Assembly (NCBI GenBank): GCA_024225875.1
Contig: JAAEMD010000256.1
Span: 1-26,445, forward strand
Source: a bacterium
GTDB lineage: Bacteria; Margulisbacteria; Marinamargulisbacteria; JAAEMD01
Direction of reading: 5' to 3'
Length of the DNA stretch: 26,445 bases
Below the pieces are notes generated by a model. It was not told where the DNA came from. It saw only the letters and a list, made by a program, of their open reading frames with translations, and ran no database searches. Made by a program: the position numbers and the translations under genes. Shown here in pieces: positions 15,205 through 23,485 of this stretch (positions within the stretch are counted from its first letter, which is position 1; each line of letters opens with the position of its first letter).

Positions 15205-16326
15205 TTGGAAAGACCTGTTTTCAAAAGAACTTTAAAACCATTTACCTGTCGCAAAAAAGGTCAAATAACAGTAAATAGTAGATTACTATGGGATTTTTCT
15301 TCCAATGACTATCTTGGTTTTGCAACTGAACCAGGGCTTAAGCAAAGTGCTGCAAAAATAATTCAAGAGTATGGCATGGGGTCTACAGGATCAAGATTAC
15401 TCAGCGGCAATCATTTACTATTCCACAAACTCGAAGAAAAGACAGCCCGTCTGGTAAAAAAAGAAAGCTCTCTTATTTTTAATTCAGGTTATCATGCCAA
15501 CACTGGTATTATTAACTCCCTGCTTAATCGAAAAGATGTTGTATTTGCTGATAGACTGATACATGCCAGCCTGATTGACGGGATAAAACTGTCAGGAGCA
15601 AAACTTTTCAGGTACCGCCATAATGATATGAATCATTTAGAAATTTTATTAAAAAAGCACAGAACAGAATTTAATAACGCTATGATTGTATCTGAATCAA
15701 TATTCAGTATGGATGGAGATGCGGCTTCTCTTCAGGACATTGTTTTTTTTAAAAAAAAGTATAACTGCCTCATCCTGATAGATGAAGCCCACGCTTTTGG
15801 AGTCTTTGGCAACAATGGCGCTGGACTGGTAGAGTCTGAAGGACTGTCAGATAAAGTAGACATATTAGTTGCCACATTTGGAAAAGCACTGGGCGGATAT
15901 GGTGCTTATGCTGCCTGTTCTAAGAAAATAAAACAGGTACTGATAAATAAGAGCCGCAGTTTTATTTATTCAACTGCTGTACCACCAGCTGTTATTGCCT
16001 GGAATACAGCTGCTTTAGATCTGCTTCAAGATTCCGGCAGAAGAGACACTCTTATAAAGAATAGTAAATACTTCAGATCTTTACTTCAGAAAAGTAATAT
16101 AACAAGTTCAAGCTGTTCTCAAATAGTGCCAGTTATAACAGGCAACAGCAGAAATAATATTCTACTGGCAGAAAAACTACAGAGTACCGGGTTTTGGATA
16201 CTGCCTGTTCAGCCACCAACTGTAGCTTCAGGAAAGGAACGTATTCGAATTTCTCTAACCTGTCACCATACAACGGAAATATTAGAGACCCTGGCTGAAA
16301 ATATAGCTTTATCTGATTTATTATGA
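15205..16326 (+). CDS. bioF: 8-amino-7-oxononanoate synthase (KAPA synthase)
   Basis: BioF condenses pimeloyl-ACP (or pimeloyl-CoA) with L-alanine to make 7-keto-8-aminopelargonate in biotin synthesis. It is a PLP enzyme of the alpha-oxoamine synthase family. GSTGSRLLSGNH (59-70) and ESIFSMDGD (164-172) are family motifs. DEAH (193-196) holds the PLP-pairing Asp and stacking His. TFGKALGGYGAY contains the Schiff-base Lys227. Related enzymes (KBL, ALAS, SPT) share the fold, but the motif details and the coupled hydrolase favour BioF. The start TTG is the first codon after ftsZ (11-bp gap) and lacks a Shine-Dalgarno sequence. The hydrolase gene overlaps its end by 4 bp. Confidence 0.9.
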   Translation: MERPVFKRTLKPFTCRKKGQITVNSRLLWDFSSNDYLGFATEPGLKQSAAKIIQEYGMGSTGSRLLSGNHLLFHKLEEKTARLVKKESSLIFNSGYHANTGIINSLLNRKDVVFADRLIHASLIDGIKLSGAKLFRYRHNDMNHLEILLKKHRTEFNNAMIVSESIFSMDGDAASLQDIVFFKKKYNCLILIDEAHAFGVFGNNGAGLVESEGLSDKVDILVATFGKALGGYGAYAACSKKIKQVLINKSRSFIYSTAVPPAVIAWNTAALDLLQDSGRRDTLIKNSKYFRSLLQKSNITSSSCSQIVPVITGNSRNNILLAEKLQSTGFWILPVQPPTVASGKERIRISLTCHHTTEILETLAENIALSDLL

Positions 16327-17000
16327 ATAAAAATGAATTTATTTACTTAGAGCGCGGTTTCAAGGATTTATTAGTATTAATACCTGGCTGGGCTACTGAT
16401 TTCAGAATATTTAATGACCTTAACGTTCATTATAACTATCTATTAAATAGATTTGTTATCCCTGACACATTCATCAAAGATCTTTTAGACTACTTACAGT
16501 CAAACCATATATGCTCCATCCATATTATGGGGTTTTCTCTAGGCGGCTTTTTAGCAGTAGATTTTGCAAATTCATACCAGGACCTTATTACAGGCACATC
16601 CTTAATCGGAGTTAGAAAACAGTATCCCTCCAGAGACATAAAGTATGTTAAAGACATGTTAGAAAGAAACAAAGAAGCTTATCTAACAGGTTTTTATAGA
16701 AAATGTTTTGCCAGTAGAATACCTTTCGAACAGTTCAAAAAAACCATTTTATCCGATTATTTAAAAATCTTCGATCTAAACCATCTTATAGATTCTCTGG
16801 ACTTTATAAGTTCCTGTAAAATAACCCTGTCTAAACTGCAGATCTTAAGAAAGCTCACTGTATTACATGGCAAAAAAGATACCATTGCCCCCATAAATGA
16901 GATAGAGAGCCTGTGCAAAAAACTCAAGACACCTCCAGGTATTTATTTCCAGGAAGAGGGGCACCTCATTGATTTTAAAAAAACGAGCACTTATAATTAA
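16323..17000 (+). CDS. Alpha/beta hydrolase, likely BioH-like pimeloyl-ACP methyl ester esterase
   Basis: This 225-residue protein has an alpha/beta-hydrolase core with a full catalytic triad: Ser72 in the nucleophile elbow GFSLGG (70-75), Asp186 in HGKKDTIAP and His214 in EEGHL. LIPGWATDFRIF near the N-terminus supplies the oxyanion region, and a helical cap lies between residues about 95 and 175. It is coupled to bioF by an ATGA overlap. In many biotin operons an esterase next to bioF (BioH, BioG, BioK, BioJ) removes the methyl group from pimeloyl-ACP methyl ester. I infer that role from context: the sequence itself shows only the fold and triad. No bioC, bioA, bioD or bioB lies in the window. 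Confidence 0.78.
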   Translation: MNKNEFIYLERGFKDLLVLIPGWATDFRIFNDLNVHYNYLLNRFVIPDTFIKDLLDYLQSNHICSIHIMGFSLGGFLAVDFANSYQDLITGTSLIGVRKQYPSRDIKYVKDMLERNKEAYLTGFYRKCFASRIPFEQFKKTILSDYLKIFDLNHLIDSLDFISSCKITLSKLQILRKLTVLHGKKDTIAPINEIESLCKKLKTPPGIYFQEEGHLIDFKKTSTYN

Positions 17001-17034
17001 TCCGCATAAATTTTATTTAATAAGGAGTTTTGAT

Positions 17035-17406
17035 ATGGCATTAAGAGGTATTAGAGGAGCGATTACTATTGATAGCAACTCAAAAACAGATATACTCGAA
17101 GGTACAAAATTACTATTATCAAAAATAATAGAACTAAACGAAATTGATAAAGAAGATATTGCCTCTATTTTTTTCTCCGCTACTGATGATTTGGACCAGG
17201 CTTTTCCAGCTATTTCAGCTAGAAATGTAGGTCTTACTGATACTGCTCTACTGTGTTTTAATGAGTTAAAAATAGCCGGCAGCCTGGAAATGTGCGTTCG
17301 TATTCTCTTACATCTGAATACTGAAAAAAAACAGTCTTCTATAAAGCACGTATATTTACGAGGTGCTAAAAAACTTCGCCCTGACCTGATTCAGCAAACA
17401 ATATGA
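17035..17406 (+). CDS. aroH: Monofunctional chorismate mutase, AroH type
   Basis: This enzyme rearranges chorismate to prephenate, the branch point to Tyr and Phe. The sequence is a close match to the trimeric AroH fold of Bacillus subtilis: RGIRGAIT near the N-terminus, FFSATDDLDQAFPAISAR, LCFNELKIAGSLEMCVRILLH and HVYLRGAKKLRPDL at the C-terminus. I place the start at ATG 17035, seven bases after AAGGAG, giving 123 residues. A longer in-frame reading from 16969 would overlap the hydrolase gene and add a tail with no family match. It is coupled to tyrA by an ATGA overlap, which fits consecutive steps of tyrosine synthesis. Confidence 0.95.
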   Translation: MALRGIRGAITIDSNSKTDILEGTKLLLSKIIELNEIDKEDIASIFFSATDDLDQAFPAISARNVGLTDTALLCFNELKIAGSLEMCVRILLHLNTEKKQSSIKHVYLRGAKKLRPDLIQQTI

Positions 17407-18269
17407 GTAAAGATAAAAATAATTTTAAATACACTGGTTTTATTGGACTGGGTGTTATTGGTGCATCCATTGCCCTTATGATAAGAGAACGATACCCTGA
17501 AATAAAAATATTCGGCTTTGCAACAAAACAGACCACAATCGATTATGCATTGCAAAATGATATTATAGAAGAAGGAACTATCTGTCCTGATGACATTCCT
17601 GATAATCTAGACCTGGTTTTTATCTGTACTCCTGTCAATAAAATAATCAGCTCTATCGAAATGATGGTCAAGAAATCAAAAAAAGATATTATCATTACAG
17701 ATATCGGCAGTATAAAGGAGAACATATCCGAAAACATACCGAATTTACAGCCTGGTCAGATATTTATTCCTGGCCATCCGATGGCTGGAAGTGAAAAAAC
17801 AGGGATTACTGCTGCCTCATCTTCATTATTAAAACATGCTGCCTATATTTTAAACAAACAACCTGTTCCGCAATATGGTTCATTATTTTCTTTTCTGGAA
17901 AGTCTATCATTCAGAATGCTGGAACTTGACAGCACAACACACGATGAGCTTGTTTGCTATGCTTCACATTTCCCTTATATTATGGCCCAACTGACAGTTG
18001 AAGCAGCAGAAAGCGTACTATGCAAAAATTTCGATACATTCAAGCAGGTAGTAAGTTCCGGATATAGAGATACAACACGTGTGGCCAGCGCAGATCCTGA
18101 CTGGGGAACCTCAGTATGCAACTTTAACTCCAGAAATATCTTAAAGGCTATAAAAAAAACCAGAGCTAACTTATCACGGTTAGAAAAGCTTATCGAAAAA
18201 AAAGATATTCGGAGTCTGGAGAATTTATTTTTAAACAATAAAAACAATAGAGATGCGCTTTATACATAA
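17403..18269 (+). CDS. tyrA: Prephenate/arogenate dehydrogenase
   Basis: TyrA oxidatively decarboxylates prephenate (or arogenate) with NAD(P)+ to give the tyrosine precursor. The Rossmann nucleotide motif is FIGLGVIGASIAL (13-25). GHPMAGSEKTGI (124-135) and ASHFPYIMA (187-195, with the catalytic His189) are conserved TyrA blocks, followed by SGYRDTTRVASADPDWG. At 288 residues there is no ACT regulatory domain or fused mutase, and the mutase is supplied by the overlapping aroH. Prephenate versus arogenate and NAD versus NADP cannot be decided from sequence. It ends 63 bp from the convergent metG, and a dispersed repeat fills that gap. Confidence 0.93.
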   Translation: MSKDKNNFKYTGFIGLGVIGASIALMIRERYPEIKIFGFATKQTTIDYALQNDIIEEGTICPDDIPDNLDLVFICTPVNKIISSIEMMVKKSKKDIIITDIGSIKENISENIPNLQPGQIFIPGHPMAGSEKTGITAASSSLLKHAAYILNKQPVPQYGSLFSFLESLSFRMLELDSTTHDELVCYASHFPYIMAQLTVEAAESVLCKNFDTFKQVVSSGYRDTTRVASADPDWGTSVCNFNSRNILKAIKKTRANLSRLEKLIEKKDIRSLENLFLNNKNNRDALYT

Positions 18270-18279
18270 AAAATTATGA

Positions 18280-18319
18280 AAAACTTCAGTGGCGGACATT
18301 TTATTTTGGAACAGCTATA
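18280..18319 (+). repeat. Dispersed 40-bp repeat, copy 3
   Basis: This segment matches the repeat core at 26322-26361 in 37 of 40 positions and contains the same CGGACATTTTATTTTGG block. It sits in the 63-bp gap between convergent tyrA and metG. The outer parts of the longer right-end copies are absent, so this is a truncated copy. Confidence 0.8.
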
Positions 18320-18332
18320 GCACTGATGGTTA

Positions 18333-19952
18333 TTATGACAAAATATTACGAGCCTGTTCAATATCTATACGATTAGCAAGGTGCTGATATTTATTAATTG
18401 TATGATTATTAAGATCCACTGAAATATCTTCCCAGGTCAAAGGTTTAATATTCAAAAATGATTCTACCCCTTCTGCCAGTACCGGAAGTACCGGTTTAAG
18501 ATAACAAATTATTATCCTGAGGGCATTTAAACCTGTTGTACATATCATTGACGCCTGCACAGCATCTTCTTTTATGACCTTCCATGGAGCCTTTTCATCT
18601 ATATATTTATTTGCTTCTGCAGCCAGAGCTATAATCTCTTTCATTGCTTTACTGTATTCCAGGTTTTCATACAGCTCCTGGATATTTTGACGGGATGCCC
18701 TGAGTTTTTGTATAAGCTTTTTACCATCATAATCAGGTTCCGTAATTTTTGCGTCCAGCTTTTTATATACAATCGACCCTAAACGACTACCTATATTAAC
18801 AACTTTATTAACAATATCCGCATTTACCTTATAAACAAAATCCTCAATACTAAAATCAATATCATCAATAGAAGAAGTAAGCTTGGAAGCATAGTAATAT
18901 CTCAAAAATTCAGGGTTCAAATATTCAAGGTATTTAGAGGCATTAATAAAGGTACCTCTGCTCTTGGACATCTTGGTACCATTTACTGTTAAAAACCCAT
19001 GAACATTAACCTTTGCTGGCAGGTTGAAACCAGAAACCATTAACATTGCCGGCCAGAAAAGTGTATGAAAATACAGTATATCTTTTCCTATAAAATGATA
19101 TATTTCAAATTTACCGTTACGCCAGATATCATCAAAATTATAACCCTTTTTTTCACACAAATTTCTGGTAGCTGCAATATATCCGACTGGTGCATCCATC
19201 CAGACATAAAAATACTTATCTGCAGTACCTGGTATTTTAAAACCAAAATAAGGTGCATCCCGTGATATATCCCAGTCCCTGATACCCTGATCGAACCATT
19301 CTCTTAACTTGTTTCTTATTTCCGGCTTCACATGCTCCTGATTAATCCAGTCTTCTACCCTTTCCTTAAAAGCAGACAGCTTGAAAAAGTAATGATTCGA
19401 TTTCCTTATTTCTGGTTTATTACTACATTCTACACAAAAAGGATCAATCATATCTGCTGCGTTATAGGTTGATGAGCAATGCTCACAGGAGTCTCCATAC
19501 TGATCATCTGCTTTACATACAGGGCATATCCCTTTTATAAAGCGGTCAGGCAAAAACATTTTACAGTTGATACAAAAAAGCTGATCTATTTCTTTTTCAT
19601 ATATGGCTTTTTCTTTTGCAGCCATATTATATATATATTCAGAAAGCTCTTTATTCTCTTCCGATTCTGTGGAATAGTAATTATCAAATTCTATATAAAA
19701 ACCCTGAAAATCCTTTATATGTGACTTATGAACTTCTTTTATTAATTGTTCAGGCGGGATACCCAGTTTCCGTGCTGTCATCATTACAGGGGTTCCATGT
19801 GTATCATCAGCACATACATAATAGCAGGTATTACCCATTATCTTCTGAAATCTAACCCAGATATCTGTTTGTATAACCTCTACCATGTGACCCAGGTGGA
19901 TGTCTCCATTGGCATAAGGTAAAGCACTTGTAACTAATATTTTTCTTTTCAT
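18333..19952 (-). CDS. metG: Methionyl-tRNA synthetase
   Basis: This class I synthetase charges tRNA-Met. The HIGH motif appears as HLGH (19-22) and KMSKS is intact (327-331). The connective insertion carries four CxxC pairs (Cys127/130, 143/146, 156/159, 173/176), the double zinc-knuckle form also seen in E. coli MetRS. ALPYANGDIHLGH and VWMDAPVGYIA are family blocks. The protein is 539 residues and ends after the anticodon-binding helical domain, so the C-terminal EMAPII-like tRNA-binding domain is absent. It starts 4 bp after the tyrS stop, so the two synthetases form one operon. The ribosome binding site is weak (AAGAGA). Confidence 0.97.
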   Translation of the reverse strand: MKRKILVTSALPYANGDIHLGHMVEVIQTDIWVRFQKIMGNTCYYVCADDTHGTPVMMTARKLGIPPEQLIKEVHKSHIKDFQGFYIEFDNYYSTESEENKELSEYIYNMAAKEKAIYEKEIDQLFCINCKMFLPDRFIKGICPVCKADDQYGDSCEHCSSTYNAADMIDPFCVECSNKPEIRKSNHYFFKLSAFKERVEDWINQEHVKPEIRNKLREWFDQGIRDWDISRDAPYFGFKIPGTADKYFYVWMDAPVGYIAATRNLCEKKGYNFDDIWRNGKFEIYHFIGKDILYFHTLFWPAMLMVSGFNLPAKVNVHGFLTVNGTKMSKSRGTFINASKYLEYLNPEFLRYYYASKLTSSIDDIDFSIEDFVYKVNADIVNKVVNIGSRLGSIVYKKLDAKITEPDYDGKKLIQKLRASRQNIQELYENLEYSKAMKEIIALAAEANKYIDEKAPWKVIKEDAVQASMICTTGLNALRIIICYLKPVLPVLAEGVESFLNIKPLTWEDISVDLNNHTINKYQHLANRIDIEQARNILS

Positions 19953-19956
19953 TCTC

Positions 19957-21147
19957 TTATGGATTGCATTGGATTTTATAAAACCTTCGCTTCCCTATCT
20001 TTAGAACTTGATCATTTTCAGGCACAAACTTATAGAACTGATCTAAAATATTCTGACCGTTAATTGAAACCGCTCCCTGTTTAATCAAACGGTTGACTTC
20101 TTTTTTAGAGGCAATAATTTTATTATTTACAATAAATTCATCTAATCGCAACTCCATGTTGTTACTAACATTTATTATTACCATATCATCTGGATTTTCT
20201 TTTTTTGCAAAAACTCTTTTGAATTCTTCACTGGCATTTTGAGCATCTTTTTGAGAATAAAGAAATTCAATTAAATAAAGAGCCAGTTTTTCCTTTATAT
20301 CTCTTGGATTAACTCTTTCGTTCTTCATATCTTGTTCAAACTTATCTATCTCTTCTTTTGCAAGCTCTGTTAACAACCGAAAATAACGAATAATTAACGT
20401 ATCAGGAATAGACATTAATTTACCAAAAATCTGGTTTGGACTCTCCATAATACCTACATGGTTATTAAGAGACTTACTCATTTTCTGTACCCCGTCCAAA
20501 CCCTCTAAAATCGGCACTGTAATAACAATCTGAGTCTTTTTACCATATTCTTTTTGTAAATATCGTCCGATTAGTAAATTGAATTTTTGATCAGTGCCTC
20601 CTATCTCAATATCGTTCTCCAGAAACACAGAGTCATACCCCTGTAATAAAGGGTACATAAATTCACTGATACATATCGACTGTTGATTTTTATACCTTTT
20701 ATTAAAATCATCTCTTTCCAGCATACGGGCAACATTATATTTTGAAGATAACTCTATAATATCCCTGGCATACATTTTATTTAACCATTGAGAGTTATAC
20801 ACTATCTCTGTTTTATTTTTATCCAGAATCTTAAATACCTGCTCCTGATAAGTTATGGCATTTTTCTTTACGACTTCAGCTGAAATAGATTTCCTTGTTT
20901 CTGATTTACCTGTAGGATCACCGATCATTGCCGTAAAATCACCGATCAGGAACTGAACCCGATGCCCCATATCCTGTAATAAACGTATCTTTTTCAAGAC
21001 AACCATATGACCTAAATGCAGGTCAGGCGCAGAAGGATCTGCCCCCCATTTTATTTTTAAAGACTTACCTGCAAAGAGTGATTCTAATGAGTCTCCAGGA
21101 ATTATTTCTTCTATACCGCGCAAAAATATCTCTTTTTTATCATCCAT
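19957..21147 (-). CDS. tyrS: Tyrosyl-tRNA synthetase
   Basis: This class I synthetase charges tRNA-Tyr. HLGH (44-47), YPLLQGYD (165-172), GGTDQKFN (183-190) and KMSKS (222-226) are all present, and the C-terminal part (about 335-396) is an S4 RNA-binding domain ending in KIGKRRFYKI. The spacing of motifs fits the TyrZ-type bacterial branch rather than the canonical B. subtilis/E. coli TyrS branch. It is first in a two-gene operon with metG and divergent from pbp1A. No Shine-Dalgarno sequence is visible before its ATG, and no T-box leader structure is apparent in the 164-bp upstream gap. Confidence 0.96.
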   Translation of the reverse strand: MDDKKEIFLRGIEEIIPGDSLESLFAGKSLKIKWGADPSAPDLHLGHMVVLKKIRLLQDMGHRVQFLIGDFTAMIGDPTGKSETRKSISAEVVKKNAITYQEQVFKILDKNKTEIVYNSQWLNKMYARDIIELSSKYNVARMLERDDFNKRYKNQQSICISEFMYPLLQGYDSVFLENDIEIGGTDQKFNLLIGRYLQKEYGKKTQIVITVPILEGLDGVQKMSKSLNNHVGIMESPNQIFGKLMSIPDTLIIRYFRLLTELAKEEIDKFEQDMKNERVNPRDIKEKLALYLIEFLYSQKDAQNASEEFKRVFAKKENPDDMVIINVSNNMELRLDEFIVNNKIIASKKEVNRLIKQGAVSINGQNILDQFYKFVPENDQVLKIGKRRFYKIQCNP

Positions 21148-21196
21148 TTTTTATATAATACCCTGATAATTTCAATAAATTTATTAAAAAAAAACA

Positions 21197-21226
21197 ATTT
21201 TAGTTTAAAAACTCTTTAAATTACAA
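21197..21226 (-). promoter_or_regulatory. Candidate promoter for tyrS-metG
   Basis: On the minus strand, TTGTAA (21226-21221) and TAAAAT (21202-21197) are 18 bp apart, about 50 bases before the tyrS start. The region is very AT-rich, so the match is only suggestive. The same gap holds the inverted repeat TTGAT-N5-ATCAA (21268-21282) closer to pbp1A. Confidence 0.3.
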
Positions 21227-21311
21227 TCTATGACTGATAATATATTTTTAATATTTACAAATAAATATTGATTCAAGATCAAATATAGCAATTTTAGAAA
21301 GGTGATTCAAG

Positions 21312-23453
21312 GTGATTTTTCGTTCTCGGCAACATATAGGCAAGGTAAATAGAGCCTCTTCACGCTCCATTGGAGCCGCACATCAGTCATCACGAAACCG
21401 AAGAAAAAAAATACAGCACTTTCTTAATAAGGTTTTATTGTTTTCTTCTATCCTTTTTGCGGTTTGGATATTGATATTCAGCATTATTGTTTTTAGAATT
21501 TCCCGGACCCTGCCCGATGTTGATGCTATCAGCACCTATATTCCATACGAAACAACCAAAATATATGCTGATGATGAGAAAACAGTGCTTGCTGAACTTC
21601 ATCAGGAGGAAAATCGTATTCTTATTCCAATTGAAAAAATATCACCTGTTTTAAAAGAAGCAGTAATAGCGATGGAAGACACTGATTTTTATTCTCATTA
21701 TGGTCTTAATTTTAAAGGCATTTTAAGAGCAGTTTATAAAGACATACTGGCAAGAAGTTTTGTTGAGGGCGGCAGCACCCTTACTCAACAGCTGGCACGG
21801 AACCTGTTCCTTCATAGAAGGAAAAAACTTGCTCGTAAGCTCGCAGAAATGATACTGGCTGTCCAGATTGAAAGGAAATATACAAAAACAGAAATTCTGG
21901 AAATGTATTTAAATCAAGTCTACTGGGGCCATAACGCCTATGGCATTGAATCTGCTGCCCAGTTATATTTCGGCAAACCCGCAAGTAAACTCAGCCTTGC
22001 CGAATCAGCAATGCTTGTCGGAATGCTGAAAGGACCAGAACTTTACAGCCCTGTAAAGAATTTTTCTTTATCTAAAACAAGGCAGCAAGTTGTTTTAAAT
22101 AGAATGGCAAGGCTCAAAATAATCTCTAAAGAAATGGCTAAAAATACTTATGCAGAAGATATTATTATAACAAAAAGAAAGAAGTTCCGTTATCAAGCAC
22201 CTTATTTTACTTCTCACATTATCAAGCAGCTGATTGATATGTATGGAGATGAAGCTGTATACACATCAGGTATCAAAGTATTTACTACTCTAAATTATGA
22301 TATGCAAAAAGAAGCAGAAAAAGTTATCGAAAAATACATTGATTACGGAAAAAAACCCTGCTGGATACGAAAGACAGGCAGAGTCCCAAGCCTGAGCTAC
22401 ACTCAGGCTGCAATATTAGCATTAGAACCTGCCACAGGTTATATTAAAACAATGGTTGGAGGAGTTGATTTTATTAACAACCAGTTCAACCGATGCACAC
22501 AGGCAAAGAGACAGCCCGGGTCAGCCTTTAAGCCATTTGTCTATTTAGCTGCACTTGAGAAAGGTTTTTCACCTGGAAATTTCATTGATGACAGCCCGGT
22601 AACATTTAATACAATAGAAGGTCCGTATGCTCCTGTTAACTATACTAAAAAGTATCTTGGTAATATTCCTATAAGGGTTGCTCTTGAAAAATCAGTAAAC
22701 GTCGCAGCTATTAAACTTAATCATTTAATTGGTCCTGCTAATGTGGTCAGAGTCGCCAAGACACTGGGTATCTCCTCACCATTAAAGCCCGTACTCTCCC
22801 TTCCTCTGGGTGCTAATGAAGTTACTATGCTTGAACTGGCATCTGTTTTTGGTGTTTTTGCTAATTCAGGAAGAAGAGTAGAGCCTTCCGGTATTATTAA
22901 AATCGAAGATCGAGACGGCAATCTACTTTATGAACACGAAATAAGGGAGAAAAAAGTATTTGATGAAAATCTAATCGCTGTACTGGTGGATATGATGAAG
23001 GGTGTAGTAAAGTTTGGTACTGGCCGTAACGCTAACCTGCCAAGACCGATTGCAGGAAAAACAGGCACAACATCAGATTACCGTGATGCATGGTTTATCG
23101 GATTCGTACCTCAAATGGTTTGTGCCGTATGGGTTGGTAATGATGATAATTCATCTATGACTAAAATTACAGGCGGCTGGATCCCGGCCTTAATATGGAG
23201 AAATTTTATGAAAAAAGCATTCTCTATTGGCAATATAACACCTCAAAAGTTTCCAGCCGCCAGAGGACTGGTAGAAAGAAAAGTAAACTGGAAAACAGGT
23301 GAAGGTGCTTCTGAGTTAGCTTCTTCAAAATTTGTCACCAAAGAAAAGTACTGGAGAGGAAGAGAGCCCAGGCAGGAAGATCCACTCAAAAGAAAAAAAG
23401 TATCACCCGGTGCTGATCAATCCGAAAACATTTTAGATTTTTTCAAGATGTAA
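21312..23453 (+). CDS. Class A penicillin-binding protein (PBP1A-like)
   Basis: This is a bifunctional peptidoglycan synthase, with glycosyltransferase (GT51) and transpeptidase domains, anchored in the inner membrane. A basic cytoplasmic N-terminus of about 40 residues precedes one membrane helix (about 41-62). GT51 motifs are EDTDFYSHYG (122-131, catalytic Glu) and GGSTLTQQLARN (153-164). The transpeptidase has SAFK (Ser404-Lys407), SVN (461-463) and KTGT (583-586), so both activities look intact. The C-terminus (about 640-713) is basic and low in structure, without obvious PASTA or OB domains. The start is GTG after AAAGGTGA. It is followed by trxB after 32 bp. Confidence 0.95.
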   Translation: MIFRSRQHIGKVNRASSRSIGAAHQSSRNRRKKIQHFLNKVLLFSSILFAVWILIFSIIVFRISRTLPDVDAISTYIPYETTKIYADDEKTVLAELHQEENRILIPIEKISPVLKEAVIAMEDTDFYSHYGLNFKGILRAVYKDILARSFVEGGSTLTQQLARNLFLHRRKKLARKLAEMILAVQIERKYTKTEILEMYLNQVYWGHNAYGIESAAQLYFGKPASKLSLAESAMLVGMLKGPELYSPVKNFSLSKTRQQVVLNRMARLKIISKEMAKNTYAEDIIITKRKKFRYQAPYFTSHIIKQLIDMYGDEAVYTSGIKVFTTLNYDMQKEAEKVIEKYIDYGKKPCWIRKTGRVPSLSYTQAAILALEPATGYIKTMVGGVDFINNQFNRCTQAKRQPGSAFKPFVYLAALEKGFSPGNFIDDSPVTFNTIEGPYAPVNYTKKYLGNIPIRVALEKSVNVAAIKLNHLIGPANVVRVAKTLGISSPLKPVLSLPLGANEVTMLELASVFGVFANSGRRVEPSGIIKIEDRDGNLLYEHEIREKKVFDENLIAVLVDMMKGVVKFGTGRNANLPRPIAGKTGTTSDYRDAWFIGFVPQMVCAVWVGNDDNSSMTKITGGWIPALIWRNFMKKAFSIGNITPQKFPAARGLVERKVNWKTGEGASELASSKFVTKEKYWRGREPRQEDPLKRKKVSPGADQSENILDFFKM

Positions 23454-23485
23454 TATCTTAATACAGGCTTAAAGGAGTAAATTAA

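Noticed and set aside
16969..17034. Upstream extension of chorismate mutase (22 extra residues)
   Set aside because: The extension overlaps the hydrolase gene and does not match the family. The ATG at 17035 has a good AAGGAG and begins exactly where AroH proteins begin.
21148..21311. T-box or other riboswitch upstream of the synthetase operon tyrS-metG
   Set aside because: The gap is only 164 bp, very AT-rich, and shows neither a T-box sequence nor a terminator/antiterminator pair before tyrS.
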